DNA of 64,000 nt. Source: Acanthaster planci. Its lineage: Eukaryota > Echinodermata > Asteroidea > Valvatida > Acanthasteridae. Shown here piece after piece: positions 34,801 to 45,554 of this stretch (the first letter of the stretch is position 1; each line of letters starts with the position of its first letter). Both the position numbers and the translations under genes were made by a program. The stretch lies in the NCBI RefSeq assembly GCF_001949145.1, contig NW_019091516.1, positions 109,196 to 173,195 on the forward strand, in the 5' to 3' direction. The notes beneath the pieces were generated by a model, which searched no databases, had not been told where the DNA came from, and saw only the letters and a program-made list of their open reading frames with translations.

Positions 34801-37800
34801 GTTCCCATTGTGGTTACCTGACTGGCGCAAGTTGTACATAACAGCATTAGTTGCCTGTAATTCTTAGGCACTGTCGACTGTATGGTTAGGTTGCATAAGG
34901 CAGGTTTTTGTCACCTTTGTGATTTTTGGTGGTCTTCGTCCAATTTCATGCCGTACATACCACAAAGCTCGTGCATACAAGATACTATCATAGTTTTGGG
35001 GTCTTTGTCAGTAATAGATACAACAGTGGCCGTACATCAGCACAGTCAATAATGGGTAAAGTCGCAGTTTTTTCTTTACTGATTTATTTGTTGTACAACC
35101 ATTCAGTGTAATTACACAGCTTATTAAACATGCAGTGTAAAAACTTCTTTACAAATGGGGGAGGTGCAATTTCAAAGTTAAGCACCCTCTTGAAATTGAA
35201 GGGACGAACACACAAATTTTCAAAACAGCCTGGGTGCCATCTCAGCTGGCCTTCATGCCCTTCCGGTATTTTGTGAGGTTGTATTTGAGGTGAAGTGGCC
35301 TTTGCCTATCTGCAGCTAATGGCTGTAGCCTGTTGTTCCCTTTAATAACAACTTCTGCCAGACCATGCTGCTTGATGCCTTCCGCCTCTAGACTGCAGAA
35401 AGGATGGACCTCTTGTTATTTTGCTAACGTTTCTCTAAGCCACCCACTGGACAGAGGAAGACTTCTTTGGTTGATGCCCCACGACTGGGCAACATCACTC
35501 CCACAGACTGATCCCTTCATTTGTTGCTCAACCACAGTTAGGGGAANNNNNNNNNNNNNNNNNNNNNNNNNNNNNNNNNNNNNNNNNNNNNNNNNNNNNN
35601 NNNNNNNNNNNNNNNNNNNNNNNNNNNNNNNNNNNNNNNNNNNNNNNNNNNNNNNNNNNNNNNNNNNNNNNNNNNNNNNNNNNNNNNNNNNNNNNNNNNN
35701 NNNNNNNNNNNNNNNNNNNNNNNNNNNNNNNNNNNNNNNNNNNNNNNNNNNNNNNNNNNNNNNNNNNNNNNNNNNNNNNNNNNNNNNNNNNNNNNNNNNN
35801 NNNNNNNNNNNNNNNNNNNNNNNGTTCAATAAGGGGTGCTTCCACTTGCTCATAAGAGACAGAGTTATCAAGAATAATCCTCAGTTTGATCCCTTCATTT
35901 TTGCTCAACCACAGTTAGGGGAATTCACGCCTTCACCTTCCCTTCCTGTTATAATGGATACGTCAAGTTACTCATGAGAGACAGAATTATCCAGAATGTT
36001 CTCTTTGCATCATTTTGGCCACAACAGCCTCGGTTCCCTTGCCTCCTGGGCCTACTTATTCATTCTCTAGTCAGGCTCCTCAACTGCCAAGACCTCCTGA
36101 CTCAACCCAGGTCTTCAATGGCTCATCTGGATCCAGCCTCCCTTCATTGGTGTGCTTGGATGCTGTCACAGTCTGCCTTAGAGTAGCTGAACTTTGGGAA
36201 GTAGATTCCGCCTGGGTAGCTCAACACAGGTGGAGCCCAACAGGCAGGCTTGTGGTAGCTGACTTCTCCACTTTATGAAGTAGTACAAGACAATGGCTAT
36301 TGAGTCCCATTCTCCATCTTCACCTATCATCGAGGATTTTCCTCTTCAAACATTTAGGGGGATCAGGGCATTGTTCTATCATTGTATCCCAAGTCTCCCA
36401 TTGATCCAACATAGAGGCTTGTACTCTTCATCAACCAACCTTTAAGTGGTATTTCTGATGGCTGCCTGAACATTTTCAGGAGGAGGCGAATTCTATGCCT
36501 AGTCCATAGCACCAGGCCACCTTTCCGGGATCGCACCATCGTATGCCTCATTCCACGCATGGGGTTTCTCACCACGGCTCATTCAACCAGTTTCTTTCCT
36601 TAGATACCTTCGTCCCAAGGTTGACAGTGATTTCAAGAATGGCGGAGGACTTATGGTGGTGCCGCGTACAAGCTTCCACATATTTCTTCGCTCGTTTGCA
36701 ATCCTTACGAGGTGACATCTAGCAGTTGTTCATCACAACCATCCAACTACATCGCCTGGCCTCTGTGACCACAATCGCTTAATTGAGATCGGAAAGGCAA
36801 TAATTTGTGTAAGTCCTCTCGATATTGAGGATCAAAATCAGGTGCTCATGAGACAAGCAGCAACATCCTGGGCCCACCGGCTTGGAGTTTCTGTTTCAGG
36901 TATAATGAAAACAGCTTCTTGGAAGAATCAAATAGAGGGTGTCATGAGCAGGGAAACCCTCAAACAGGTTGGCAGATCAGCAGCCTGTACACCCCAGAAA
37001 GCTACCATTTCTCACAACTAGATAGGCAGCTTTCAGGTACATGTATGTCTAAACAACCTTTTTCATATTTGAATGGGCTCAATTTAGACCTTCGTTACCC
37101 TGCATGTCCCTTCCCTCCCAAACTGTTATTTAACGGTGCTACTCTGCAAATGTAGGTAAACAAAGGTGAGATGTTTTCTGTAATGGAATTCCCAAAGATC
37201 CAACGGGATTTTCCATTCTAGTAAGAAAACACTCACCTCTGTTTACCATCCCTCCCTATTCGAAAAAAAAAAAAGATCAAGGGAGAGACCTCAAAAAAAA
37301 AAAACCGAACTGGGACAAGTTCTAGTGCTACACGGCCCTTTATGGGGGGACATGCAGTGGGCGCGGAGGGTGTGGCTTGGGTGACCTTTTTCAGCGAGGT
37401 TTGTACTGCATGTGCACTGATATGCAAATGTAGGTAAACAGAGGTGAGTGTTTTCTTACTAGAATGGAAAATCCCGTTGGAATCTGGGAATTTTGAAACG
37501 GAAAATCATTGGCTCTACCGGTACAGTGTCAACAAGCATGTGATAAATACATGTAGCACTTGCACAAAGTGGCTTCATAAGCTATGCTTGATTACACAAC
37601 TCATGGTGTGCTCAGTAGTTGCTCATATCTTGTTGCATTAAGACAGACCCAATTTGTGAATGTAGGCAAATTGAAAAAGACATCCAGTCAAATTGAAGTT
37701 AAAACTGATAATCTACCACTTGAAGTTGTCACTACAATGTATGTGTACGTGGCACGATTTCTGCACAGATATTCAGTGCAGTTTTATCCTTTGTTCTACC

Positions 37801-38703
37801 AATGTCGATAGTCATGATTATCAATTTTAATTATTAATATTTCATCTGCATTTCCTGGTACAAGTACAGGTTTTATTTCCAACAAAACAAGCAATTTTAC
37901 TGCATAGATTCCCCACAAGTGACCTGTTGCCGTCGGTGTGGCGATCAATTGTAGGAGCCGCCACAACATACAGGCACATACAGTACAGTACAGTTTAGGC
38001 GCAATTCCACTTCTTGCACACTTTGGATAGAATGACCATTTTGAAAGGTCCCCTAAACTTTTCGCTGTGCCCCAGAAAACGATTTTCAGAAATGCTTTAC
38101 CAAAGTTTATCAAACAGAAGACTCGAATTATTTAACTGAATAATGGTACAGGAAAAGTAAAACTTCCCTTATTATGGAATGTGTTCATGGATGTGTTCGA
38201 TTAGCTTCCACGAGTTGCCTCAGGCTGAATCTTGTCCCCACTGTCTCGCTTGTTTGAAACATCGGCCATCCCAAGGTGAGGCTTGGCCAATGTAAGCTGA
38301 TTGAATGCACCCTGTAAGGGCTCAGGCCTTTAGCTTGGAATGGTAAAGTTGATGATAGAAAATACTTAGAATTAAAAGTGGCAACTCAGCAAACAAATGT
38401 AAAAATCAACTGTAACAAGCACGACAAGGTCATGACCACCACCAGCTCTCCGACTTATGTTTGTACATTTCACCGTACCTTTATAATTATTATCATCATC
38501 AGACAAAAAGAGAAATGTGATGAAGAGTTTTACTCATTTATTGTACATATACATGTATTTGATTTAATGTTATACTTGTTCTACATGTTGTAACACAATG
38601 TTGATCCAATGCTGCAATATAAAATTAAGTTTCTGAGTCTTTCTTTTCTTTGCAGGTTGTCGGAAATACAGATATCCACAAAAAGATGGTTGTGGATGTA
38701 TAG
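28845..38703 (+). CDS. PPP3R1: Calcineurin subunit B (PP2B regulatory subunit), 5' partial, four exons
   Basis: The Ca2+-binding regulatory subunit of the phosphatase calcineurin; it binds the catalytic A subunit and, with calmodulin, confers Ca2+ activation. Exons: 28845-29021, 29478-29537, 30321-30505, 38656-38703 (stop TAG 38701-38703), all GT-AG, phases 1,1,0. They cover 156 residues, exactly the equivalent of human residues 15-170. Four EF-hand loops are intact: [24 protein letters not shown] (split after DFK), [24 protein letters not shown]. Other hallmarks are [37 protein letters not shown] and the C-terminal [10 protein letters not shown]. The N-terminal exon (Met-Gly myristoylation start) is not found. 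The last exon encodes 15 residues and follows an 8.15-kb intron. The symbol follows the vertebrate PPP3R1 orthologue, inferred from residue identity. Confidence 0.96.
29152..29227 (-). repeat. tRNA-like sequence / SINE head in calcineurin B intron
   Basis: On the - strand a 76-nt unit starts GCTCAG and ends CTGAGC, which can pair as an acceptor stem. It has an A-box-like TCGTCGAGTGGC and a near-perfect B box, GGGTTCGAGTCCCA, inside a GTGGG/CCCAT T-arm. The anticodon arm is poor, so a functional tRNA is unlikely. It resembles the head of a tRNA(Ser/Leu)-derived SINE. It lies in the intron 29022-29477, antisense to the gene. Confidence 0.6.
30563..30745 (+). mobile_element. tRNA-derived SINE, copy 1 (calcineurin B intron)
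   Basis: Begins GTCAGGTTGGCATAGCAG (A-box region) with the B box GGGTTTGATTCC near 30617, followed by the body CAGTCCCTACCTGATTCTGTG and ending A-rich around 30740. The same head-plus-body order recurs at 62537-62835, showing a SINE family. It starts about 60 bp downstream of the donor of exon 30321-30505, in the gene's orientation. Confidence 0.75.
32480..32650 (-). mobile_element. MITE D, partial copy (inverted relative to 37200-37480)
   Basis: Contains, on the opposite strand, the modules of the 37200-37480 element: CTCACCTCTGTTTACC, CATTTGCATATCAGTGCAC, a CTCGCTGAAAAAGG block, GCCACACCCTC and GGCCGTGTAGCACTA. It has one recognisable terminal segment only. It lies in the last calcineurin B intron. 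Confidence 0.7.
32660..35330. other. Intronic sequence (last calcineurin B intron), nothing recognised
   Basis: Locally GC-richer sequence at 32780-33180 is open on both strands (up to 172 codons on + from 32952), but the predicted peptides show no domain, contain a CACCAC tract and have no family resemblance. The rest is AT-rich intron with scattered TACATG motifs. Confidence 0.4.
35509..36001. repeat. Direct repeats flanking an assembly gap
   Basis: TGATCCCTTCATTTG-TGCTCAACCACAGTTAGGGGAA occurs at 35509-35546 immediately before the gap and again at 35888-35923 after it. A second box, CAT(A/G)AGAGACAGA(G/A)TTATC, occurs at about 35850 and 35971. The gap therefore sits inside a tandem array with a unit of roughly 120 bp. 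Confidence 0.75.
35547..35823. other. Assembly gap (277 N)
   Basis: A run of N. The identical sequence on both sides suggests the true length of the repeat array is unknown. Confidence 0.99.
36590..36960 (+). pseudogene. Possible DIRS-like (tyrosine recombinase) retroelement fragment
   Basis: At 36848-36918 the + strand reads [20 protein letters not shown] then KTASWKNQ, resembling the C-terminal catalytic segment of DIRS-type tyrosine recombinases (an Arg in an H-x-x-R-like box, then an A-x-W-K motif). The frame breaks before a catalytic Tyr can be seen. Upstream segments (35900-36600) are multiply broken and only vaguely reminiscent of the pol of such elements. It lies within the last calcineurin B intron. 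Confidence 0.35.
37200..37480. mobile_element. MITE D, complete copy with 48-bp perfect terminal inverted repeats
   Basis: The 48 bp at 37200-37247 (starting CCAACGGGATTTTCC, ending CTGTTTACC) is the exact reverse complement of 37433-37480. The 185-bp interior carries A-runs, GTGCTACACGGCCC, GGGTGTGGCTTGG and a CAGCGAGG block. A further degenerate end, GTAGGTAAACAAAGGTGAG, lies just outside at 37153. It has no coding capacity and sits in the calcineurin B last intron. Confidence 0.85.
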
Positions 38704-40039
38704 CGCCCTCAAGTGTCAAAGTAACTTAAGGTACCCTTGTCTGTTTCTGCAACCACATGGTGTGTCACATGTATTTTCATCCCTCTCGCGTTCCCTCTTC
38801 ATGTACATGTAGATATTGTTTATAATGTTACTACGTACATGTTGTTTATTTCTTGGAAAAATCACATGCTCTTGCGAAAGAACCTAGGTGTTACATCCAC
38901 TTTGTTGAGAAGTGATAACAGATTGTTACAGTTACTGGCATTAAACCTGTTACACTGTGGTCTATTTTATCAACAAAACCACATTATGCCGTTTAAAACC
39001 TTTCAGTGTGAAGAGATCAGAAAAGCCCATTCAGCTGTTGTTGTAAAGATCGACTTTCATTTCAATAGTCTGAAGAGCTCATTCCAACCCGGGTAGTCTG
39101 TATTGTGAATGTCCAGATCCTTGCTCTGAGTTTAAGCGAACAAGAAGATTGCAAAGGATTTTGACATGAGACACAGTCATCAACTGAGGATTTCTGCCTA
39201 GAGCGTTTTTGTCGTGTGTGCGCACTCTTTGGGCAAACGTGTTGAGGACACCACACAGAATTTTGAAGGGTGACAGGTGAGAGAGCTTGATGCACAGCAA
39301 TACCATCAGTTGTTGATGGCCGCCGTGTACAGTGCTGGCTTGAGGGTTGACAAGAGTATGGTGACAAACCCAGAGAAGAATTTACTTGAATGTGTATTTA
39401 CAACTACAGAACGGACAGGTGCACAGAAGAAATCTCTATAAGAATGGGGCAGTTTTCTCTCACTTGTTTGGTCTCCTGGAAAATATTAACCAAAAAACCC
39501 CCTCAATGCTCAATTCATGAAGAACTGGTACCGGTACGTCTGTTGCCATTCATGCAACCCCTTCTCAAGATGACCTGTGCACGTGTACATGTTGTACTCA
39601 TAACAGGGGTGCTTGTGGAATTTAACCTCCTCACAGGGAGACTTGTGTGAGAGGAGGTTGGCTGGTGCTCTGACAATGTAACAGACAGATATTACTGCTC
39701 AGTGTACCAGTGTCAGAGATGAGTTGAGTGTACGTGTACCATGGTTCTCCTCTCATAATCTCTGTCCATTTTGTCTTCTTTCTCTAAGGGTTACCATCAT
39801 TGTTTCTCAGACCAGTGGTTCTACTGCTGACCTTTTATTTAAGTGACACCTGTGGTTATCTTGTGATCGTGTATGTTTTAAATATTTTTACTGTGTACAT
39901 TATTTTGTTAGTTTGCCATTCTATGTGGAGTTTATAGTGATGTGTCACACAACATGCATGTACAGAGACTACAAGTATCACAGACCAAGTGGCTTGGGGA
40001 AGTCTGTCAAATACTGTCCAAACTTTGAAGTGAAATAAA
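38704..40039 (+). terminator. Calcineurin B 3' UTR and candidate polyadenylation signal
   Basis: Non-coding sequence after the TAG at 38701-38703. AATAAA at 40034-40039, followed by a T-rich tract, is a reasonable cleavage signal giving a 3' UTR of about 1.3 kb. Another AATAAA lies near 40825. Long 3' UTRs are common for this gene in animals; the choice of site is an inference. Confidence 0.35.
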
Positions 40040-41262
40040 AAGTTTATATTTTTTGGGTCAATTATTATCGGCATACATGTACACGTACACATGTTACTTT
40101 AGGGGCACTTTTTGAGCTCCTTTCACTTACAGTATTAAGCCACATGTAATGCCCTTATTTCTATGAAGTGTCAGGATTTACCCTGAACAGACAATTTTTG
40201 GCTGTTACCCCCCCTCCCCCATGGTCTATTCGATCTCAGAATTTTCGATAGACATGAGAGACCAATTTCATGGACATAGGTTCCTGAAATGCAAAGAATA
40301 ATCTTGATGACCCAGCCCCAGATGGCCCAGAAGTCTTCTCTCAGAGTGCTGATGAAGATCAAAGTCACTTGAAATCTCTTGGAGGCGGCTCAAACACAAA
40401 CTACTAGATTTTATTCCCTATTATACAACTTTTGAGGATAGTATAGTTTCAGATTATTAAAAAAACTGCAAAAACAAGCTGAACAGCATTGATTGTTGCT
40501 ATCATGTTAACATATACTGGCACATCATCAATTTGGTGGTGCAAAAATCCTGTCCCAACAAGCCTTGGGATATACCAGTGTACACATCATAAAAAGAAAT
40601 GTCCATGGTCTGCAATACATACCGAGTAGCCTTTTCGTAGTGACCGAGTGTAACGATGTTTGGGTTTTGTGCCTTCTCCAGATCTCATATGTGCAGGTAC
40701 ATGTAGTCACAGTAAAACAGTATCCCTTCACCAGAAATAGGTAGAGAACTTTGCGGATTTTTGGGGTATGATACTATGTAAATACATGTACATGTATTCC
40801 ATTGTATGCTTGTTACATAAATATAATAAAGATGTGCGCCACAATCTCCAGACGTCTTTGAATCAATATTTACAGTATTGCATGTTCTAAGTGTTTGATT
40901 GTATGAAGCCAATCAGTGAAGTTAATTACCACACACAATTAGTGAAACTCTTTGTACATGGATGCATGTTTTCACATTTAAAATACAGAATTCTTTCTCA
41001 TACAAGTACGTTTTCTCTATTCAACTTGTGTGAAGGATATTGTGAGTACACCGCATCTGTGGCACCTGCTGCTTTATTAATCTCCATTGCTTTCAACATT
41101 CATGAACTGTGAACAGTCATTTAATCTTGTCTGCTACACCTTAAACTGTACATGCATGTATACCTACATGTACAGTAGTGGTGTGATTTCATCGATGGCA
41201 GAAATTGACCGTCAACCAAAAAACCAGCTTAAAATAGTGTTCACAGTTGAAGGAAAATTAGC
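40040..41262. other. Intergenic, nothing recognised
   Basis: AT-rich spacer with several TACATG motifs. I see no coding, RNA or repeat structure I can name. Confidence 0.5.
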
Positions 41263-41662
41263 CATTTCACCAAGTTTAGGTGGAAAGGCTTGCGGTAGCA
41301 CCATGCAAAAGAATATATCTCACTTATGAGTATGTGTGGTTCTGAAAAGAACCGGGAGTATACTCAACGTATCGGACTTCATGCTCAGTTCGTCGTCAGG
41401 AGACTTTCCACCTATTGCTGTCCTACACCATGAATAGCTTGAAATTCCACCTGGCTTCGCTCTACAGGGGGCCCACCACATCCAGTCTCCTGACGACAGA
41501 CTGAGCACGCAGTCCAAAACGTTGAGTATACTCCCGGTTCTTTTCAGAACCACACATACTCATAAGCGAGATATATTCCTTTGCATGGTGCTACCGCAAG
41601 CCTATCCACCTATTTTTGTCCTTCACCATGAATAGCCAGAAATTCCATCTCACCAAGTTTAG
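41263..41662. mobile_element. Foldback/MITE with 93-bp near-identical arms
   Basis: The arm 41278-41370 is the reverse complement of 41519-41611 with only three mismatches in 93 positions. A second inner pair, GTCGTCAGGAGACT (41392-41405) and AGTCTCCTGACGAC (41484-41497), extends the stem. The whole is bracketed by 17-bp direct repeats CAT(T/C)TCACCAAGTTTAG at 41263-41279 and 41646-41662. A direct duplication of about 43 bp containing CACCATGAATAGC also occurs at 41409-41451 and 41607-41649. No open frame of note; a non-autonomous element. Confidence 0.8.
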
Positions 41663-43144
41663 TTAACTACGCCAGAAGAAAGGACTTTCCATACTAGGTA
41701 CATGTATGTAATGTTAACGTGTTACATATTAGGTGTAGGCAGTATGCGCATTGCCAAGTATGCGGTGTACTACAGTATTCACCAATGTTTCCCAAGGAAA
41801 AATGGTGTTAAACTGTGGCAAAAATTAGGTATTTGGAGGAACAGGTTAGCTTTTATTGTGCCATATTGTAGTGTGTAAGCTATGAAGTGTTTTGTTACTG
41901 AAATTTTCAAAACATTGTTTCAATCAAGTAAAATGTAATTTTTGTGATATTACTGTAAACATGACACTCATCAGACAATTAATCCTGGTTACTTGGCAGT
42001 TCTTACAAAAACAGAAGTTTGGCCATTTTCGTGTGTAAAGTTGGATTGTTTTTGTTTACAAAATTTTGAGTGCACAAAGTCTCTTTGTTGTTCTGATTCT
42101 GTATTTGTTATATTGATCACCAAGAGTTGTCCGTTGTGCTTGCCTTTGCTGAATTTACCATTAATCTCATTTTGTAAAATTGTTACCAAAGATGTCTTTT
42201 GGTGTTAGTACAGCATTAGACTTTTGAATCAAGCTTTTGCATAAACCAGTTAATGTGATTGCTGTAGCATAGTAATGTTATTTCAGTAAGGTATGAGCTT
42301 TTACATTTTGAGCCATTTTGCCAGTGAGCAGTTTTTTCAAACTGCCGTGATTTTTCCCTCATTTGTGGCACGAATCCCAATCACGTTCACATGTTCCCCG
42401 GATGCAGCAAAGGTAGCTGAATCTAACAAATTCCATAAACAAGATCAAAAAAATCTTTTGCCAAAAATCTGTTATTTAATAGTACTCAAAGCAATAAAAG
42501 TGAATGAAAGTCTTCAGTGTTAAGTTAATGTACCAACATGCTCTTAGCAACGTTGACCATTACCTGTAGTTGCAACAGTTTACCGGCATGGTTGCTTGAA
42601 GTACTGATGCACAGCGTGCACATACACGTGCTTGCTGCATTTAGTCTCAACCAAGGTCTGAATACTGCATTATTTTGGGCCTAAAGATTAAATAGATCCA
42701 ACAACACCCAAAGGCCGCTCATTAGTGTCACGATCCGCGGCCACTCATTAGCCACAATAGAGCACAGTTGATAGAGATGAGTGAAGAAGTCAACAGGTTT
42801 TGATTTGAAAGATGTAGGGGGAGTGGAAACCATATGTACAGCAACAGGAAGTATCATTAGTTGAGACTATGCCATGCGAGTCATTATTCATTTGGTGTTT
42901 GTTTTCTTTTCTGAAGCTGCAGTCTAATCCATGGATTTTGAAACCCTCTTTTTTTCTGTAAGGTAGATGGAAATACTGGTGCCACATTTGCCATTATGCC
43001 AAAGCTTGTGTTTTGAGAGTTTCAATACTCCTTATAATAATGTTGCAAATAGTGCATTTTGAGTGAACATCATTAGTGTTTTCTGATAAGATAAAAACCA
43101 AGTCTCCTGTTAACAATACCGTGACTGGAGAATTACTAGTGAAC
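41663..43144. other. Intergenic, nothing recognised
   Basis: AT-rich spacer. The short box GGCCGCTCATTAG and a similar GGCCACTCATTAG lie near 42712 and 42739; no gene seen. Confidence 0.5.
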
Positions 43145-43284
43145 CAGCGTCGTATCCAGCTTTTGGTGCAAATTGGGAAGCAAGTGAGAGCTTTGGGCTT
43201 ATTCAACATTATGTTGGGAGAAAAAAATATTAAAAGCCTTACTCAGATATCTGTCAGTGCCCCCCCCAGCTGGATACGACACTG
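43145..43284. mobile_element. 140-bp MITE with 17-bp terminal inverted repeats
   Basis: CAGCGTCGTATCCAGCT at 43145-43161 pairs with AGCTGGATACGACACTG at 43268-43284 (16 of 17). The right end is preceded by a C-run. The CAG(C/T)G start is typical of hAT-type termini. The flanking 8 bp (TAGTGAAC and AAGCTAAC) match only partly, so the target duplication is unproven. Confidence 0.7.
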
Positions 43285-45377
43285 AAGCTAACGTACTTTT
43301 GGATAAAATGTGCATGCATATTAAAACGGTTTGTTTGGGTTCATTTGAAATTCAGGGGAAATTCGCAAAGGCAGGTGTGTATCATAAATTTCACTTTTAT
43401 TATAATGTGTTTGAATTTCAATAAACTTAATTTGGATTACTTTCATGATGCGATAGATCCGTATTATTCATGCACACCCGTCAACGGGTGAGTGTGCCTT
43501 GACATGTACATGTAATCTGCCTCAAAAGCAAAAGACAAATGGATCAACTCTGCTTAATTGCACCCAGATCACTTGCCAGTGTTTATTCAGAAGACAGGCC
43601 ATCCAGATAAGGTAAACATTGGACAATCTGCCAGAAATATTAGGATTTGAAGAGCTTGTTGTACGAAACGTTTCAGTGCAGTGCAGCACAAGCAATTAGT
43701 TGCATCAACAAGCCTGGACCATGATGGAGGTCTCTATTTGTAAACCTAGTCAATCTGAACCCTGATGATGCTTACCTCTTATCCCTCCCAGACTGTGGTC
43801 CAGTTTAGTTGAGGATGGTACATGTACTGGTTTACTGGCAGAGGCCAGACTATAACAAATAAATCCTGGTTGCTTCTGAAGGTAGTGGTACAAGGCGGAT
43901 CCATTATTAGTTTGTATCAAAGATGCCCCAATGTAAGCCATGCTGAACGCTAAGCATGGTTGCCAATTTGATGGAAGACCTTGAACTAGGGATTCTTGGC
44001 ATAGCATTTTTTTTTATTTCAGACTAAGAGGAAGACATACAAGGTCCAAACTCTCCAAAGGGTTTGATGTTTGGATAGCCTCATCAATCGGTGAAATTGC
44101 ATAATTGCGGGGAGAAACCAGTGTTGAGGGCAGGTCCCACTTATTGTGTCCATGTACTTCATTTTGTAGTCCCTCACGCATTATAAATTCGTTTGTCTCC
44201 TTAAATTTTTACTTAGTGTTAATGGATGTGAAATGAACAAGATTGAAGTGCAAAACTGGCATTGTTTTAACCGTGAAATTTGATAATAAGGTAAAGCTGG
44301 GAAATTCAGATCACAAAATTGTCGAAAGACCGTTTTTAAGTAAGATTGGTACAAAGAGTTCAAAGAATTTTTTTGTATCTAAGGTCCCTTGCAAGCTGCA
44401 AAATGCATTAAGCTGAAAATTTGTATATTGTCAGTAATTATGTATTTTCGTTAGAATCTTACAGGCAATATTTGTATGAATATACATGTATGTATATGTA
44501 TTTCTTGTGGTAAAGAGGTATATCTGCCGAACTGTATTAACATCATGGTAATAAAAATTAATTAGTATGTGGATGTACCAAACTGGATAGGAAATGGTGT
44601 TGTTTATCCAGCAATTTCATGTATGAAATTCCTTGTTCCTTGTATCTGCAGCATCAGTTCATCGTGCAAAGTTTAATCATTTCCCCCCTTAAAAATTGGG
44701 AAAGCCCTGACTTGTATTTGGGATGTTTGTAGAAGCTGAGAGTGACGATCAGTACAGGAGATAAACACGGCATCATATTACAAAAATCATCTGGATGGCT
44801 TGCAATGCTCTTGTAGTGACTGAAGCCACCAACGGCCATCTTACCATGCTGAATACTAAGATAAGTGTTGTCTCGCTTGCCATTCTAATTATTGATGCAG
44901 GGAACAATGTGGTTAGCAAGGCGAGTAAGCCTGTGTGTTACTCCTGTATTTGGCATGGTAAGATGTCCACAGATGACTTCAATGACCCATGTGGGCTGAT
45001 TATTGTGAGTCCAGGCAGTTTTGCGTGGAGATAAGGTGCGCATTTCGATAGTCCTCCCGCCAAAGCACTTTGGATAAATACTCTCACAGGGTGTTTGTAT
45101 AAATTAAGGTCTTCAATTAGTCTTGGTGCAAGATGTTACTGTGCAGTATCTGTTCCTTGTGCATCTTTAACCACTTGTCGCCGGATGACGTGTCAGCACA
45201 CAATTTTCCTTATACAATGTATGCTCTATGGAGGACGTGCATACTCATTTAAAAATTGGGTTTTTTTTTCAATCCCGCGGTTAACATATTAACGCGTCGT
45301 GCTTGTTTGGGTCGGAGCACAGAAGATGACCCCTACACGCGGACGCTGCTACTAAGTGGACCCCCCCACACACACAA
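43285..45377. other. Intergenic, nothing recognised
   Basis: AT-rich spacer with no supported gene. The open frames are short and domain-free. Confidence 0.5.
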
Positions 45378-45554
45378 GTGTGTATTTGCCTGCAACTAGG
45401 GACCCCGTATTGTTCCTCTTTTGTTTGTACTCTAACTTTTTTACAAGACCACCCATATGTTTTGTACACAGTTGTCAATCGGGGACCCTCTGTCAATCGG
45501 GGACCTTATTGTCCTCTATTGTTCAAGGTCCGCAATTGAATGCAGAAACAAACT
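45378..45554. repeat. Dispersed repeat B, copy 2
   Basis: Matches 8512-8692 in the same orientation over its full length, including the doubled GTCAATCGGGGACC box and the terminal AATGCAGAAACAAACTC. It is flanked on both sides by short CACACA-type runs. Confidence 0.8.

Noticed and set aside
35333-35977. Long open frame of 214 codons across the gap
   Set aside because: Most of it is N; the flanking real sequence is repetitive and non-protein-like.
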